From Hemerocallis citrina (lineage: Eukaryota; Streptophyta; Magnoliopsida; Asparagales; Asphodelaceae), in contig CM030364.1 of assembly GCA_017893485.1 (NCBI GenBank), positions 201,655,292 through 201,719,291 of the forward strand: a stretch of 64,000 nt of DNA. Reading direction: 5' to 3'. The notes under the pieces were generated by a model. It did no database searches, was not told the DNA's origin, and was given only the letters and a program-made list of their open reading frames with translations. Numbering within the stretch: position 1 is the stretch's first letter; the number at the start of each line of letters is the position of its first letter. A program made the translations under genes and the position numbers. Shown piece by piece: positions 10,763 to 22,516 of the stretch.

Positions 10763-13466
10763 TGTAGCGCTCCGAATTTCTAATATAAGAGCTTAGAAAA
10801 TACGTGGCACATTCCCAGCAATCCACTTCAAATGTAATAATAACACAAACAACACCACTAAAATTTTCAGCTTTATTACAACAAATATTACAAATCTCAG
10901 CAGAAGTCTAAACATCTCAACTCAAATTTATTTTATTTACAACTCAAAATTTCCTCAAATATGCCTTTACAAATTTTACACTAAACACTAAATAATCCAA
11001 TTCATCTCAAAGTCAACTCAGGCATCCAACCTCCAATTCTAAGCAACAACCTGCAACATGTGAGGCTAGAGGTGAACCCTAACCCCAAAACTAACGGGGT
11101 CAACCATAAATGGTGTGAGTGACATAAAATCAAACAAGCAACATAAAGGAACATAAATCATGATATTCTCAACAAAAGGCGGTAAACCAAATATACCAAA
11201 ACAAGAAGTAACAAGAAGTGAAAACAGGTGATACGAAAACCAAATGTCAAGTGTGGAAATCAGCAAAACCAAATGCATGAAAATGAGTCAAGAAAACACA
11301 AATGCTATATGCAGACCACGATGATTACTAAGAGATAAAGATAAACTATGAGGATTAGCCCATGCCCGATAATTTCGTGATTGATCCCACATCTCAAGTA
11401 ACCACTTGGATAATTCCGGAGATCATCTCACATCTAGACATAAACACATCATCACATGAATATCCCACAAGCGTCGCCTCGACCTTGATCATTCCGGAGA
11501 TCAATCCCACATCTCAAATAACTACCTGGATAATTCCGAAGAAATATCTCACATCTCAGGCAATCTACCTGGATAATTCCGGAGATAAGTCTCACATCTC
11601 AAGTAAATCACTTGGATAATTCAGGAGATTAAGTCTCGCATCTAAAGTCATACTGAGGTGCATAACTCATGTTCCCATTCGTCATGACACTACTATGCCT
11701 GTCCTTATTGTTTTTGGGTTACTGAATTACTCAGCAAAATCTCCTAGAGTTGGTGTACCCTACCGGGATAACTCAAAACTGAATAACTGAATATGCCTCA
11801 ACGGGCCTCAATAAATAACTCAACAAATATCTCAACACCGGTATACTAGGGTCACCTACCTCTAGAGACTCAAACTCAAAAGTCTAAACGAATTCCACAA
11901 GCAAGAGTGGCTCAACTGAATATCTCAAAATCGTATTCATAACTGAATATCTCCAAATCAAATACTGAATCAAGATCAAATATAGACTGAATAATCTGAA
12001 AACCAATCATTAAAATAACACTAAAGATTACAAAGATCCATCAGTACCAGTCGACTGTACAGTAGACCAGTCGACTGCCCAGAGGTCAAATATCCAAAAT
12101 TTTACGAAAAATAAACTAAGTCTTAACAGTCGACTTAAAAAGGTTAATGGTCGACTATCCCAAAAAGGACTGAACATGGACCAGTCGACTGACAGTAGTC
12201 TAGGTCGACCGTCCAGAACACATTTTACAAAATAAATCTCAGTGGATCAGTCGACTGTTAAGAGTCAAGTCGACTGTCCAGAACGCTTCTCCAAAGACTG
12301 AAGGTGTATCAGTAGAGTCGTACCAGTCGACTGCATGGTAGGCCAGTCGACTGTCGGCCTACAGTTCTCATATTTTAGGTCTAATTACAAAATCCAAACT
12401 GGAGTTCTAAAGATTCATTGTTCACGAAATATAGTTCGCTCTCAGGCAAAATAATCAAACCTCAAATAATCTCCATAAAGGATACATTTCTCAATCACCC
12501 AAATGTCGAAATTCAATTCTCAAGATCCATAATCACTTAGGGTTTCTCAAAACTAATTTTCCTTCACAACTAAGATCAAAATCTGTTTTGTATACTCCAG
12601 GTCCAGATGTTCCCCATCCGATTACAACCATGATCAATTCTTAACATGCTTTCCAACAACATAATTTCATAACTCAAGATCTACTCAATATCCATAAGTT
12701 TCACAAATATGGTCCAACAATAACAATGGTTCATATACACTCACATCACAATACAAGGATCATATCATTCATATGACGAAATAAAGCTAAACGATGTCAT
12801 TCACATAAATCAAAACAACAATGTCATATCATTCACAAAATCAAGCAACAACACAAACAAATGTCACTCACCTTGATTTAAGAAAATCCACAAAAGCTTT
12901 CCTCCTTGCTAGATCCAAAATTCTCCTTTTTGCTTCTCCAAAATAAGTCACCAAAAATAATGACGGCTGGAAGAAACTTCTTTTAAATACCCGGAAATAG
13001 ATTTAGGGTTTTACCCTATTTTACAAAACAATCCCTTCCAAAAATACAATTTGCATGTATAGATCATTCTTTGGAAATTCCATCCAAACTCATTTAAATT
13101 AAGATTTAATAGAAAATATACTTCTAAATATTCATCCGTACTGTTCAAAATGCCCATAATGTATATTTTGCATTTTAACCCTCAAAATGTCAATTTTGCA
13201 TAAAAGTCCTTCCTTTTCTCAAAAATTGCAAAATACATCAAATTAATTTCAGAAAAATCTGGAAAAATAAAAATTAAATCTCAAATATTAAATAATGATT
13301 TTTCATAAGAAAAACTAAATTTTTCCGACTTCTCAAAAGGTATTTGCACGTGTTTTGCACGTGTACAAAAGATTAAATTTTCTGAAAATATTCATTAAAT
13401 TCCCAAAAATAAATTTAAATTCATTTTCAAATATAAAAATAATATTTGAAAATACGGGGTTCTACA
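10763..13466 (-). repeat. 5' LTR of the young Tekay-like element
   Basis: This 2704-bp LTR is nearly identical to 3138-5791 but about 50 bases longer. The extra length is mostly a single additional pair of GTCGAC palindromes (12250 and 12269). A minus-strand TATA-like TATTTAAAAG lies near 12984-12993 and the G-box pair at 13347-13363. The five bases after its end repeat those before 3138. Confidence 0.92.
12050..12351. repeat. Five paired GTCGAC palindromes in the 5' LTR
   Basis: Pairs start at 12050 and 12070, 12129 and 12150, 12184 and 12204, 12250 and 12269, and 12326 and 12346, with spacings of 20, 21, 20, 19 and 20 bp. The fourth pair is absent from the other LTR, so the pair behaves as a unit that is gained or lost. 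Confidence 0.85.
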
Positions 13467-13528
13467 GAGCTAGAATAGAATAGAAAGAAGTTTGAATTTT
13501 GTGCTTCATAATACTTTATATTACTTCT

Positions 13529-13976
13529 TTAAAATTGTTGCTTTCTAAGGGTAACACAAGTATGAGTGTGCACTTCAACAAACCTTCGAATTGGCCACTC
13601 CTCCCGTCAGCATCCTTTTGAATTCTTATAGAAGCCAAACACTCTTCTATAGCTACACCCCTTTTACTTTTCTTTATCGAATCTGAAGAACATGCTTTTT
13701 CCACATTTGCATCATCCATTGTACCTTTATCTACCGAATTTCCTTGCTTTGAGCATACAAATTGTGTTGTGAATACCCCTCCTCTGTAGTCTTGTCAACC
13801 ATTGTAGTAGACTTATGAACAAAAAAACCAGCTAACTTTGCATACTTTTTATAAAATTCAAATCCTTCTTCTAAAGTTTCAAACGATAGTCCAACTTCTG
13901 GTTTCCTACCTTCATCAACATCTCCCCACCTGTTCCAAAAATTTTGGTTTAGTAGCTGGTCATTTTCAATCTCCAT
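13529..13976 (-). pseudogene. FAR1-domain protein fragment, twice frameshifted
   Basis: Beginning at the ATG at 13976, the minus strand encodes EVGLSFETLEEGFEFYKKYA, the start of a FAR1 DNA-binding domain. This zinc-finger domain comes from Mutator-like transposases and is found in FHY3/FAR1 transcription factors. The frame then shifts near 13760-13771, after which FVCSKQG and CLASIRIQKD continue the domain. It shifts again near 13595-13610, after which RRFVEVHTHT follows, and it stops at 13529. Only the DNA-binding domain is present; the MULE and SWIM domains are absent. An AG just before the ATG suggests an upstream intron. It could be a remnant of an FRS-type gene or of a Mutator-like element. 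Confidence 0.8.
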
Positions 13977-14359
13977 TCTATAAAGGTAAGTAATAAAATA
14001 TGTAAGCAAAATAAACACTTCAAATTATATTCATTAACTAATTAATCTTTAGAAATAAATACATGTTGTGTCTAAGTCTATTTTTAGTATTGATTTACTT
14101 TGTAGCAATTCATCAAACACTTAATGGACATTATAAAAAGAACCTTCTAACAAACTACAACATCAAAGAAGTATTTGCAAGCAAAGAAACAGGCAAATGC
14201 ATCTCACTAGCATCAACAACAGAAGAAAAAAAACAAAGAGAAAAAAATATTAGGTAACTAGAATCTCACAAGCATCACATGCATTACTTAATTCTTGGTA
14301 TGCAAATTAGGTAACTAGAACCTACAACTATTTCTTTTATTAAAAAAACAAAAAACAAA
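13977..14359. other. Unassigned AT-rich DNA
   Basis: AT-rich sequence lies between the FAR1 fragment and the CACTA-like end. The part next to 13976 may be an intron or leader of the FAR1 fragment. I recognise no motif in the short plus-strand ORF here. Confidence 0.5.
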
Positions 14360-14384
14360 CACTACAAGGAATTTAACATATACC

Positions 14385-14560
14385 AACGGACACCTGTAGT
14401 GTCGGGTCACTAAAACCGTGGGTATAGGCATCATATACCTACAGACGTGTAGTAAACTGTGGGTATAGGTATCCTATAGCTTTAGAGCTTTTAATCCATA
14501 ACTATAAGTTTTACTGACGGGGTAAAACACTGTGGGTATAGTCCGTCCCACTAAAAAAAT
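14385..14560. repeat. Left subterminal repeats of the CACTA-like element
   Basis: Copies of the motif C[CT]GTGGGTATAG begin near 14414, 14457 and 14530, and its inverse TATACCAACGG lies near 14390. Such short repeats in both orientations near the ends are the usual transposase-binding regions of CACTA elements. Confidence 0.75.
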
Positions 14561-16142
14561 TTAAGTTATTTATCCGATCGGCAATTAAACCCCCCAAATT
14601 ATTTCATTTGCCCCCCAACCTTTTCATTTCCCCCCCAAATTCCAAATCCCCCAATTTATACACTGTCTCACTTACACCCATCTCTCTCTCTCTCTCTCTC
14701 CTCTCTCTTTCTCTCTCTCTCTCTCACCTGAATCCCCGACTTACCACGTCGCCGTCGTCATTCTGCCACTTCGCTGTTGTCGTCCCTCTCCCACCATCAC
14801 CGTTGCTCCTCCATCGCCACCGCCGCTGCCGTCTTCTTTTCCACCGTTGCCGTCTTCCTCCGCCGCCACTCACCACCGTCGCCCACCTCTTCCTCCGCCG
14901 TCGTCTTTCGTTATTCGCCATCACCCACCTCTTCCACCATCACCCGCGGTCATCTATTTTGATTAATTTTGCAAACCCTAGATATGAATTTGATGCTTGT
15001 TTTGCTTAGTGCTTCCCCCTTAGTTGATGAATTTTGATTGCCATGTTGTTGTTTACCATGCTTCACTGATTCTTGCAAGATTTCCATGTTCACTATTACA
15101 CTATTGATGGAAACGAATTCGAAGTTTTTGAAGGCAAATGGGATCAGGTTGTTCCAGTTTGGGATTGATGGGCGCAAGGTAATGTTTGTTTGGTTATGTT
15201 ATAGATTTGGTTTCCATCTGTTTAGTTAAATTTTGATCCAATTTTGACACATTAATGGTGGTATGATTCTATTTGTTTGTTTGAGTTTGATGTGTATATA
15301 TTTTAGGATGATGTGGCTGATTGATAGTCATGTTGTAGTTTGATTTATGCTATATGTTTTGTAGATTTAAGTGATTATATTCGGTCCCTTTTAAATTTAG
15401 GTATACAGAAGATCCTACTACATCACTGTTTTTTTTAGAGAATGATCGTGTGTATTGTAGCTAATGATAAACGGATAAACAGGAGCAATATTACTAGAGC
15501 TATATTGTGTTCTTTAGTTTCATACCACATCTTTTTTGTTGTTTGAATTAACCAAACATTGCAAATCTTTGTGTTACTATTATTTTATAACTATGTACAA
15601 ATTTGAGCAATTTTGCCACTCCAAATAGCTACTTCGTTTCAAACAATGGAGAAGATCTTCTGTCGTGTAATATACTTTCTCTCTCCAACAAAAAGGTCAC
15701 AGCTAATGATATTTTTGTTCCTGGCAAACTTTTCCATCACTTTTTGCATCTCAGTTTTCAGTATTTGACTCTTCACAACCATCTACACTACTCAAGTAAA
15801 TCTCAACCATGCATCTAGAATGTATAGCTTCACATGTGCATTATAGGTTCTAAATAACTAGCAAGGTTACCGGTCTTAGTACTACTTGCTAGGTATAATG
15901 TCACCGACTTGAATTTCTTTCTTTCTTGGGTGCTTATTAAGTTAATTAACGATTAGATTTAGACTTTGCCTCTCATACTCTTACTATCATCATTTGCACG
16001 CTTAGTTCAAACCTCCTCAAGTTTTGTAATCTTTGATGTCCAATCCCAAACCTAGCTATCACCCTTCAGTTATCCTCATTCTGTAATTAAGCTTACCCGA
16101 TACTGTTTCAAACTATAATTTTCTTTTGATATATTGTTATAG
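14561..16142. other. CACTA interior: CT-rich leader-like DNA, no recognisable gene
   Basis: It starts with C-rich runs and a CT microsatellite (14681-14725), then a stretch rich in CCGCC and CCACC. The latter gives open frames on both strands by composition alone. A GT donor-like site at 15178 and AG-type sites suggest introns of a captured 5' gene region. No protein family is recognised. Confidence 0.5.
14681..14725. repeat. (CT)n microsatellite
   Basis: This is an almost uninterrupted CT tract. Tracts like this are common in plant 5' leaders, in keeping with a captured gene 5' region. Confidence 0.9.
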
Positions 16143-16989
16143 GCAGTGACAGAAAAGAGTAAAATGGACCCAGAAGAAGTGGGTGATATTGTGGTTGGTT
16201 CATTTTTAGGTCCAAACTTGCAAAGAGTAAATGAATGCTGAATGGCTGCATTTTACGGAGGTTTTCGTGGTAAGTCTTTCCTTCTTGCTTATAATTCTTT
16301 TTACATGATTCATTACTTGTGCATCACGCACCTGACATTAACTTTTCGTTAACTATCCAAAAACTGTTCCGATCCAGACCGTGAACCACCAGTGTTCTTC
16401 CGGCCTTCAAGTTGTTGCTGTTGCTGTTTCTACAAGCTGGGTTATATTACATAGGTGTAATTATTTTCATTTACTTGGTTGCTGAAATATATGTTTCATT
16501 GTACTAGATTTGTTTTCTAATTCAGCACAGGATCTGGGCTTGAATCCATGACCACCTTCATATCAACTGCCTGGGAAGGAACTGTAAACCCAAATGTGTG
16601 TATTCTTGTTATTTGTTAGAATTAATTCTACATGGAAATAATATCATCTTGCTTGCTTTTAGTTATGAATAATACAGTGATCTTCATGTAAAATTAAAAA
16701 TTGTTCTTTTGAAGCTACAGGTGAATACTATTCAAAAAGCTCATGATTATCTCCTTCCAGTGGGAATAACATCTGAAAATGTTGCCCACCATTTTGGTGT
16801 GAGCCGACAGGAACAAGATCAGGTTGCTGTGAGTTATAAATATATACATTGACCGACGTACCTGTTGTAATCCGATACCTGCTGTTTCTGACAAATACTC
16901 ATTTTGATGTAGGTTGAATCTCACAAGAAAGCAGCTGCAGCAAATGCTTCCCGTAAATTCAAAGTTGAAATGTTCCTGTGAAAACTAAG
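16143..16989 (+). pseudogene. Peroxisomal 3-ketoacyl-CoA thiolase fragment (KAT2/PED1-like)
   Basis: Five exon-like blocks separated by GT-AG introns match consecutive parts of plant 3-ketoacyl-CoA thiolase, the last enzyme of peroxisomal beta-oxidation. Block 16143-16269 has EEVGDIVVGSFLGPN and AAFYGGF. Block 16378-16454 has NHQCSSGLQ around the family's acyl-accepting Cys. Block 16531-16595 has GLESMT and AWEGTVNPN. Block 16721-16829 has LLPVGITSENVAHHFGVSRQ. Block 16913-16989 has SHKKAAAANAS. Damage includes a TGA at 16239-16241 where relatives have Arg, a frameshift in the last block and a lost splice site near 16829. N- and C-terminal parts are absent. It lies inside the CACTA-like element, so capture by the transposon is the simplest explanation. 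Confidence 0.88.
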
Positions 16990-18418
16990 GTGAATTTTAT
17001 TATGTTTGTCCCCGCTTCCTAGACTCAACAGTTAAAGAAAAAATGCAATGTCTTTAAATGTGATTGAAATTGTCACCTCTCCAATCTCTAGCTTTTTTTT
17101 TGTGTGTGCATATGTATGTGTGACTTGTGCCCCCCCCCTCTCCCAGGGTTGTCTATGGAGCACAAGGCTCTACGAGAGATTAGGTGTCGAAACTTGATTG
17201 GTTGTCAAAACTTGATCAACTCTCTAATTTGGTTTTTATTTATTTTTGGACTGGGTATGGGATGATAGATGGGATAATCTACCTTCTTGTTCATAGGATC
17301 ACACACCACCACCACCACACGCACTAGAATTTTGGCTAATTTCAGTAAGAGTAGTTGATGGTTTATATGTTCTAGTTGGCCTTTAATAAGAATTGGGGTG
17401 AACAATTGGTATTTCATTGGCAAACCATATTACTAGAGAATTTAGCACCATTGCCAATGGCAAATTGATGCGAGCAAGCTGATGGAAGCAGGTAGTGATA
17501 GAATCACTACTTCAAAAATCAAATACTGGAACCTTGTACATCTGTAGTGTTTGACCTGATGAATTTTTGCATCCTGAACAACTCAGTATTTGACTTAAAT
17601 TGCAAAAACAAACAAGTGCATAATTTTTTTTGTTTATAAGTATGATGCGATATATAGTTTAAATTTTAAAATTAGCAACACTTAAAAATTCAAACTAGTT
17701 TATAAATGAATGCTTTACATAATAGTAGAATTATATATGTAGTTTTTGGAACCTTGTAGTTACAGTCAAGTAGATGCTTCACATACCCCACTTTTTTTAT
17801 TGACCTGAACACAAAATTTTTCTTGTTGGCAGGATTGAAGTTATAAATTTTATTTCACTTGAATATGAAATGTTAATGTTGGTTGTGTTCTTTTGTTTTT
17901 TATTTGTTGGAACACTGCTCTTCACTCTATTGTTAAAGTTCTTTCCAATTTCGGCCTAGCTTACTACATGTAACTTTCTGGACATGATAGTTGTATCGTT
18001 CAATAGTAGAGCTGCCAAATCTTTTCAACATTTGTATGCAGGTTTGCGCAGGAGCTATACTTGGTTGCCTCGTGTCCTATTTAATAAGGATCTCTTCTAT
18101 ATAAAATGGAAATTACGCTAAAGTTCCAAAGTTGCCTGGAGCTTAATTCTGATGGGAACACGAGTTCCCAATCATTATTGTAACTAGCTTTTTGCTCTGT
18201 GCTAAGGAGCTATATTTCTGGTGTTAAACAAAGTGAATTTTATTATGTAATTTGACACTCTTGTAATACTTCATTAATTTTTAATATGATTGAAGTTTAA
18301 TTTTGTTTCATAAACACATTTATTTATTTTATTGTGTATTTAGTTTATAATTGGATTAATATTATAAAATAAAATATTAAATTATCATAAGCGTAATTAA
18401 TAAGAAAAAAATTGTGTA
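16990..18418. other. CACTA interior downstream of the thiolase fragment
   Basis: AT-rich, intron-like sequence without further thiolase exons. Around 18040-18240 it resembles the last exon and 3' untranslated region of a plant gene (TGCAG then a short block, then T-rich sequence), but I cannot name it. Confidence 0.45.
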
Positions 18419-18690
18419 TAGAGTGATGGGTATATATTCAAATATTTGGATGCGATGACCATCACTAAAACCTATAGCAATGGAGTTACAACCGTGGGTA
18501 TAGAAAAGCAAGAGGTGTCGTTAAAACCTATACCAACGGATACGAAACCGTGGGTATAACACCGAGGTTTTGTCCAACGGGTGAAAAAACCGTCACTATA
18601 GGCTAGAGTGACGGCATTCTGCCGTGGGTATAGCAAATCATTGACTACGGAAAAATATGTCCGTCGATATAGGTTTTACGGGCTATACCT
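18419..18690. repeat. Right subterminal repeats of the CACTA-like element
   Basis: Copies of CCGTGGGTATAG near 18490, 18547 and 18619, with TATACCAACGG-type inverses between them, mirror the left end. The block stops at an LTR boundary before any terminal inverted repeat. Confidence 0.75.
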
Positions 18691-21155
18691 GTAACGCCCC
18701 AAATATCAAAATACCGTAATTCGTAGCTCAACATGATTTACACTTCACTTCATACAATTTTACAAGGAATTTTGAAACTTTTATTACATCATTGTTCTTT
18801 TACATCAATAACGCAGCGAAAAATAAATGAAGTACAACATGATAAATATACAATTTGAATAACTTGAACATGTAACTAATCATCAGCATCAAATTCATCT
18901 CTGTATCTCCTTGTATGATCCAAGTCCTGCATATGAAACTACGGGCACGTCGGTTGCTTACAACCGACACAATCTTACAAACAGCGATCCTCTCTATGTT
19001 GTATTATAACAAAATCTCTTACTTAACAAATCATAAACTTGAATGCATATAAAAGTGTAAAGAGTGAATACCCCAGATATGTTAGTGTATGACATGACTT
19101 AATGCGTAATGCAGGTGTTATACTACAATGATATTAATGCATACTTGTATGGATTCTATGCATCCCATACTACATAGGTTCAAGGGCAAGCACCTACGTA
19201 CTCTACATTAAAGGGTTTAATCACTCTCCATGATAACTACCTAGTAATAAAACAAAGTTTAGACATTTCCCAAGTACGGATTCCAGTCCCGGAGATCCAC
19301 CGCCCGACTATACAGAATCCTCATCGTGCGAACATCTCGCAAGTGTCCCTCTAGCCCCGGTATACACATATACACTGGAGTATGGCCTACTATCCACCCG
19401 ACTATTCATGATCCCGGAATCCACCGCCCGGTCAATCATAATTCCGGATTTAATTAAGGCTCGCCTCCATCGCAAGCAACCACAGTCCCGAAATCCACCG
19501 CCCGACTGGGTCTATAGACCCGGAATCCACCGCCTGAATATATAGAGGCCCTCCACTTATGTTTGCCCAAGTTTATTACATCTTCACTTAGTGCCTAATT
19601 CTTAAGTTTGAACATAAATAAATAATACTATCTAGAGCTAGTTTACCCTCCTGTCGGTCTTACACAAAATACCGAGAACGACACCCTTATTGGCCACTTC
19701 TCAAAAATCATTTATTCATTACCATTACTTTTGTCGGTACCTGGGTATCACTAAGCCTCTAGAACCAACATCTTTCCATGTTCAACAACTTGGGGTACTC
19801 ATCCCCTTATAATTCATATTCTCAAATTTCATGTATTCATAATTTATTCAAATTCTTTCATACATTCTTATTCATTCATCAATAGGTACAATCTCAACCT
19901 ATTCATTTTCACAAACACTTTTCATATTCATCCAAAACTTTCTTGAATCAAGTTAATTAAGATTAAGACATAATCTCTTTAAAATTTATCTTTGAAAATC
20001 AATCTCATCATCTTCCTTTGATTTATTTTGAACTAATCTTAACATCTTAATCCTATATATATATGTCTTTCTTAAGTTCACATTTCATCTACTCATGAAT
20101 ATGATCTTTAATTTCCCAAAATATAACTAAAAACAACGAGAATATTTTCAATCAAGTCGTTTAAGTAACATTGCAAAACAGTAAATTCAAAGTTAGAAAA
20201 CTGCATTTCATGCTAATTTTAAAAATCATAGAAAATTGTATACTTCACAAAACTTAGCGTTCTTTATATCAAACTGAAGGTATACAAGTCTACTTTCATT
20301 TTGTAGTTATAAGCTTTCTTAAAATACCATATCTATAACCCTGAATTCTTCAAAATATCATGTTCTAGTATGCTCAAACTAACATTTAGAAAATATTAAG
20401 ACCACCCACCTGTTATGAAGAATGAAAATCAAGAATGAAGAGACACTTCTAGCTCCTAGCTCCAACTAGCACCTCCTTGTCCTTCTTCTCCTAGCAAGCC
20501 TCCAAAGCACAAGAAATATTCTCTTTTCACTTTTTTTTCTCTCTTAATTTTGTTTAGTTTAGGTGTGACAAGAGAAGAAAAATGAGGGTGTATTTATAGG
20601 TCAATGTGAGGGTTCAAATTGCATAATTCTCCTCATAATGAATTACTCTCTTAATTTTCCAACTCTTCATAATCCTAACTCCTATAACTCCCAACTCTTC
20701 ATGATCCTAACTCTTCAAAACTCAAACCCCCACCCTCCATGATAAAAAACCAGCCACCCCCTTTGGCTTTTTATTTTCCACGTGCACGTATTGTGCACTA
20801 GTGCACACACATACACAATAATTAATACAATTCCTATAGTTCCAAAATGTGTATTAAAAGTTGTTACATGTCAAGTGTGAGTCCATGCACAACTTTAAAA
20901 TAGGATTTAATTAATGGGCTTGTCCCATGGGCTTTCTTTTTAATCAATTTAATTAATTATTCTAGTGGGCTCTCCTAATGGCCTAGAATCTCTCTTTAGG
21001 TTGTGTTTAATAAAAGGCTAAATATAGACTATGCATGCCAAAATAGTAAATGAGAGTAAAAAAATAGAGATGAAAAAATTTGCACGTGCATCATACGTGC
21101 AAAAATTGAAAAAAAATGCATTTTTAATAAAAAAATAAAAATGTGGGGTGTTACA
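18691..21155 (-). repeat. 3' LTR of the old Tekay-like element
   Basis: This 2465-bp LTR runs from TGTAACGCCCC to GGGGTGTTACA. A minus-strand TATA box (CTATAAATA) is at 20591-20599 and ACGTG cores are at 21083-21099. It lacks the middle segment of 26538-28190 that the partner LTR and the copy at 31-2514 both contain. Confidence 0.85.
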
Positions 21156-21170
21156 GCACTCCCTCCCTAG
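21156..21170 (-). other. Polypurine tract of the old Tekay-like element
   Basis: The minus strand reads AGGGAGGGAGTGC next to the LTR, the same tract as in the young element with one or two changes. Confidence 0.75.
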
Positions 21171-21248
21171 AATAGTTCCATCCTCGGAACTATTCTTAAG
21201 AGTGAGAAGAATACAAAGAAAGAAAAGAAAAGAAAAGTTTACAAAATT

Positions 21249-22229
21249 TCAGTTGAAGAGTTCAGGGTGATCTTTCATCATCTTTTCCTCTGATTCCCAA
21301 GTGGCCTCCTCAACAAATTGGTTCCTCCAAATGACCTTGACCATAGGTATTGTCTTATTTCTCAAGACATTTCGATTCACGATCTCTATTGGACGCTCAG
21401 CATAGCTCAAATCTAGTTGCAAACCTTCTGGCACTTCTGACAAATGATGACTCGGATCTGGGATATAGCCTCGTAACATAGACACATGAAAAACATTGTA
21501 CACTTGGACCAACTCTTCTGGTAGTTCTAACAGATAAGCTGTCTTCCCAATCCTTTTTAATATCTTATAGGGTCCAATGTATCTTGGGGCTAATTTTTCT
21601 CCCCTGCCAAACGGAATCACCCCCTTGGTCGGAGACACCTTCACAAAAACAAAGTCACCTTCATCAAACTCCAGGTCTCTCCTCCGGTTGTCAGCGTAAC
21701 TCTTCTGCCTGCTCTGTGCGTCGACTAACCTCTTCCCGATCAACCCAATATTTTTTGAGGTCTGCTGCACAATCTCCGGTCCATACAATTGTCATTCCCC
21801 CACTTCATACCAACATACCAGTGTCCTGCACTTCCTACCATATAGAGCTTCATACGGCGCCATTCCAATGCTTGCTTGGAAACTGTTGTTTTAGGCGAAT
21901 TCCACGAGAGCTAAATGTCTCTCCCAGCCGCCACCGAAGTCCAACACACAACATCTCAGCATATCTTCCAGTACCCTATTGACTCTCTCAGTCTGCCCAT
22001 CAGTTTGAGGATGAAAGGCCGTACTGAAATCAGTCTTCGTCCCCAAAGCTGCTTGAAGACTTCTCCAAAAATGCAAAGTGAAACGCGCATCTCGATCGGA
22101 TACTATTGATAGCAGAACTCCATGAAGCTTCACAATCTCGCCAACATACAACTCTGCCAGCTTCTCCATTGACCAAGTAAGCTTCATCGTCAAAAAGTGA
22201 GCTGATTTGGTGAGTCGGTCCACTATCAC
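21249..22229 (-). pseudogene. Integrase with chromodomain, old element
   Basis: The integrase catalytic core from [12 protein letters not shown] includes SDRDARFT and DGQTERVN, which carry the second Asp and the Glu of DDE. A stop after LVEFA and another near GE/QLYG interrupt it. The frame then continues through GPYKI to the chromodomain VKVIWRNQFVEEATWE. The zinc finger and the first catalytic Asp were lost with the deletion just upstream. Confidence 0.85.
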
Positions 22230-22301
22230 CTAAATTGTATCGTTACCTTTGGAACTCTTGGGCAAACCTGTGATGAAGTCCATGCTGATACAATCTCATT
22301 T

Positions 22302-22516
22302 CCACTCCGGGATGGGTAATGGCTGTAACAAATCTCCGGGCCATTACCCATCCCGGAGATTTTGAGGTCTGCTTCACAATCTCCGGTCCATACAATTGTC
22401 GTTCCCCCACTTCATACCAACATACCAGTGTCCTGCACTTCCTACCATATAGAGCTTCATACGGCGCCATTCCAATGCTTGCTTGGAAACTGTTGTTTTA
22501 GGCGAATTCCACGAAA
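22302..22516. repeat. Rearrangement junction: inverted repeat plus duplicated integrase segment
   Basis: An 18-bp perfect inverted repeat (22305-22322 and 22341-22358, CTCCGGGATGGGTAATGG and its complement) has an 18-base loop. A copy of about 155 bp follows (22363-22516) and matches 21757-21912 almost base for base. At 22517 the sequence resumes inside reverse transcriptase. RNase H is absent. Confidence 0.9.

Larger units (their letters stand above)
3138..13466 (-). mobile_element. Full-length Ty3/gypsy chromovirus, Tekay/Del-like
   Basis: The element has matching LTRs (3138-5791 and 10763-13466), a 5-bp target duplication, an initiator-Met-tRNA primer-binding site, a polypurine tract, gag, and pol in the order protease, reverse transcriptase, RNase H, integrase, chromodomain. 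The domain order and the C-terminal chromodomain place it among chromoviruses; the lineage name is by resemblance only. Its LTRs differ by roughly twenty substitutions by eye over about 2.65 kb plus one block indel, so the insertion is recent. It is nevertheless defective: the protease Asp is replaced, there is a frameshift near 7275, and there is a stop codon at 6467-6469. Confidence 0.92.
14360..18690 (+). mobile_element. CACTA-like transposon, right end cut off
   Basis: The left end reads CACTACAAGGAATTT, the hallmark of the plant En/Spm (CACTA) superfamily. Next come subterminal repeats built on CCGTGGGTATAG and TATACCAACGG, and the same repeats reappear at 18419-18690. The expected inverted end (TTGTAGTG) is missing because an LTR begins at 18691. 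No transposase is visible, so it is non-autonomous. Between the two repeat blocks lies a piece of host gene (thiolase exons, 16143-16989). Confidence 0.75.

Noticed and set aside
14608..15009. Overlapping open frames on both strands in CT- and CCG-rich DNA
   Set aside because: The frames are open because of composition. They encode Ser/Leu/His/Pro or Arg/Trp runs with no family motif, so I treat the stretch as leader-like DNA inside the CACTA-like element.
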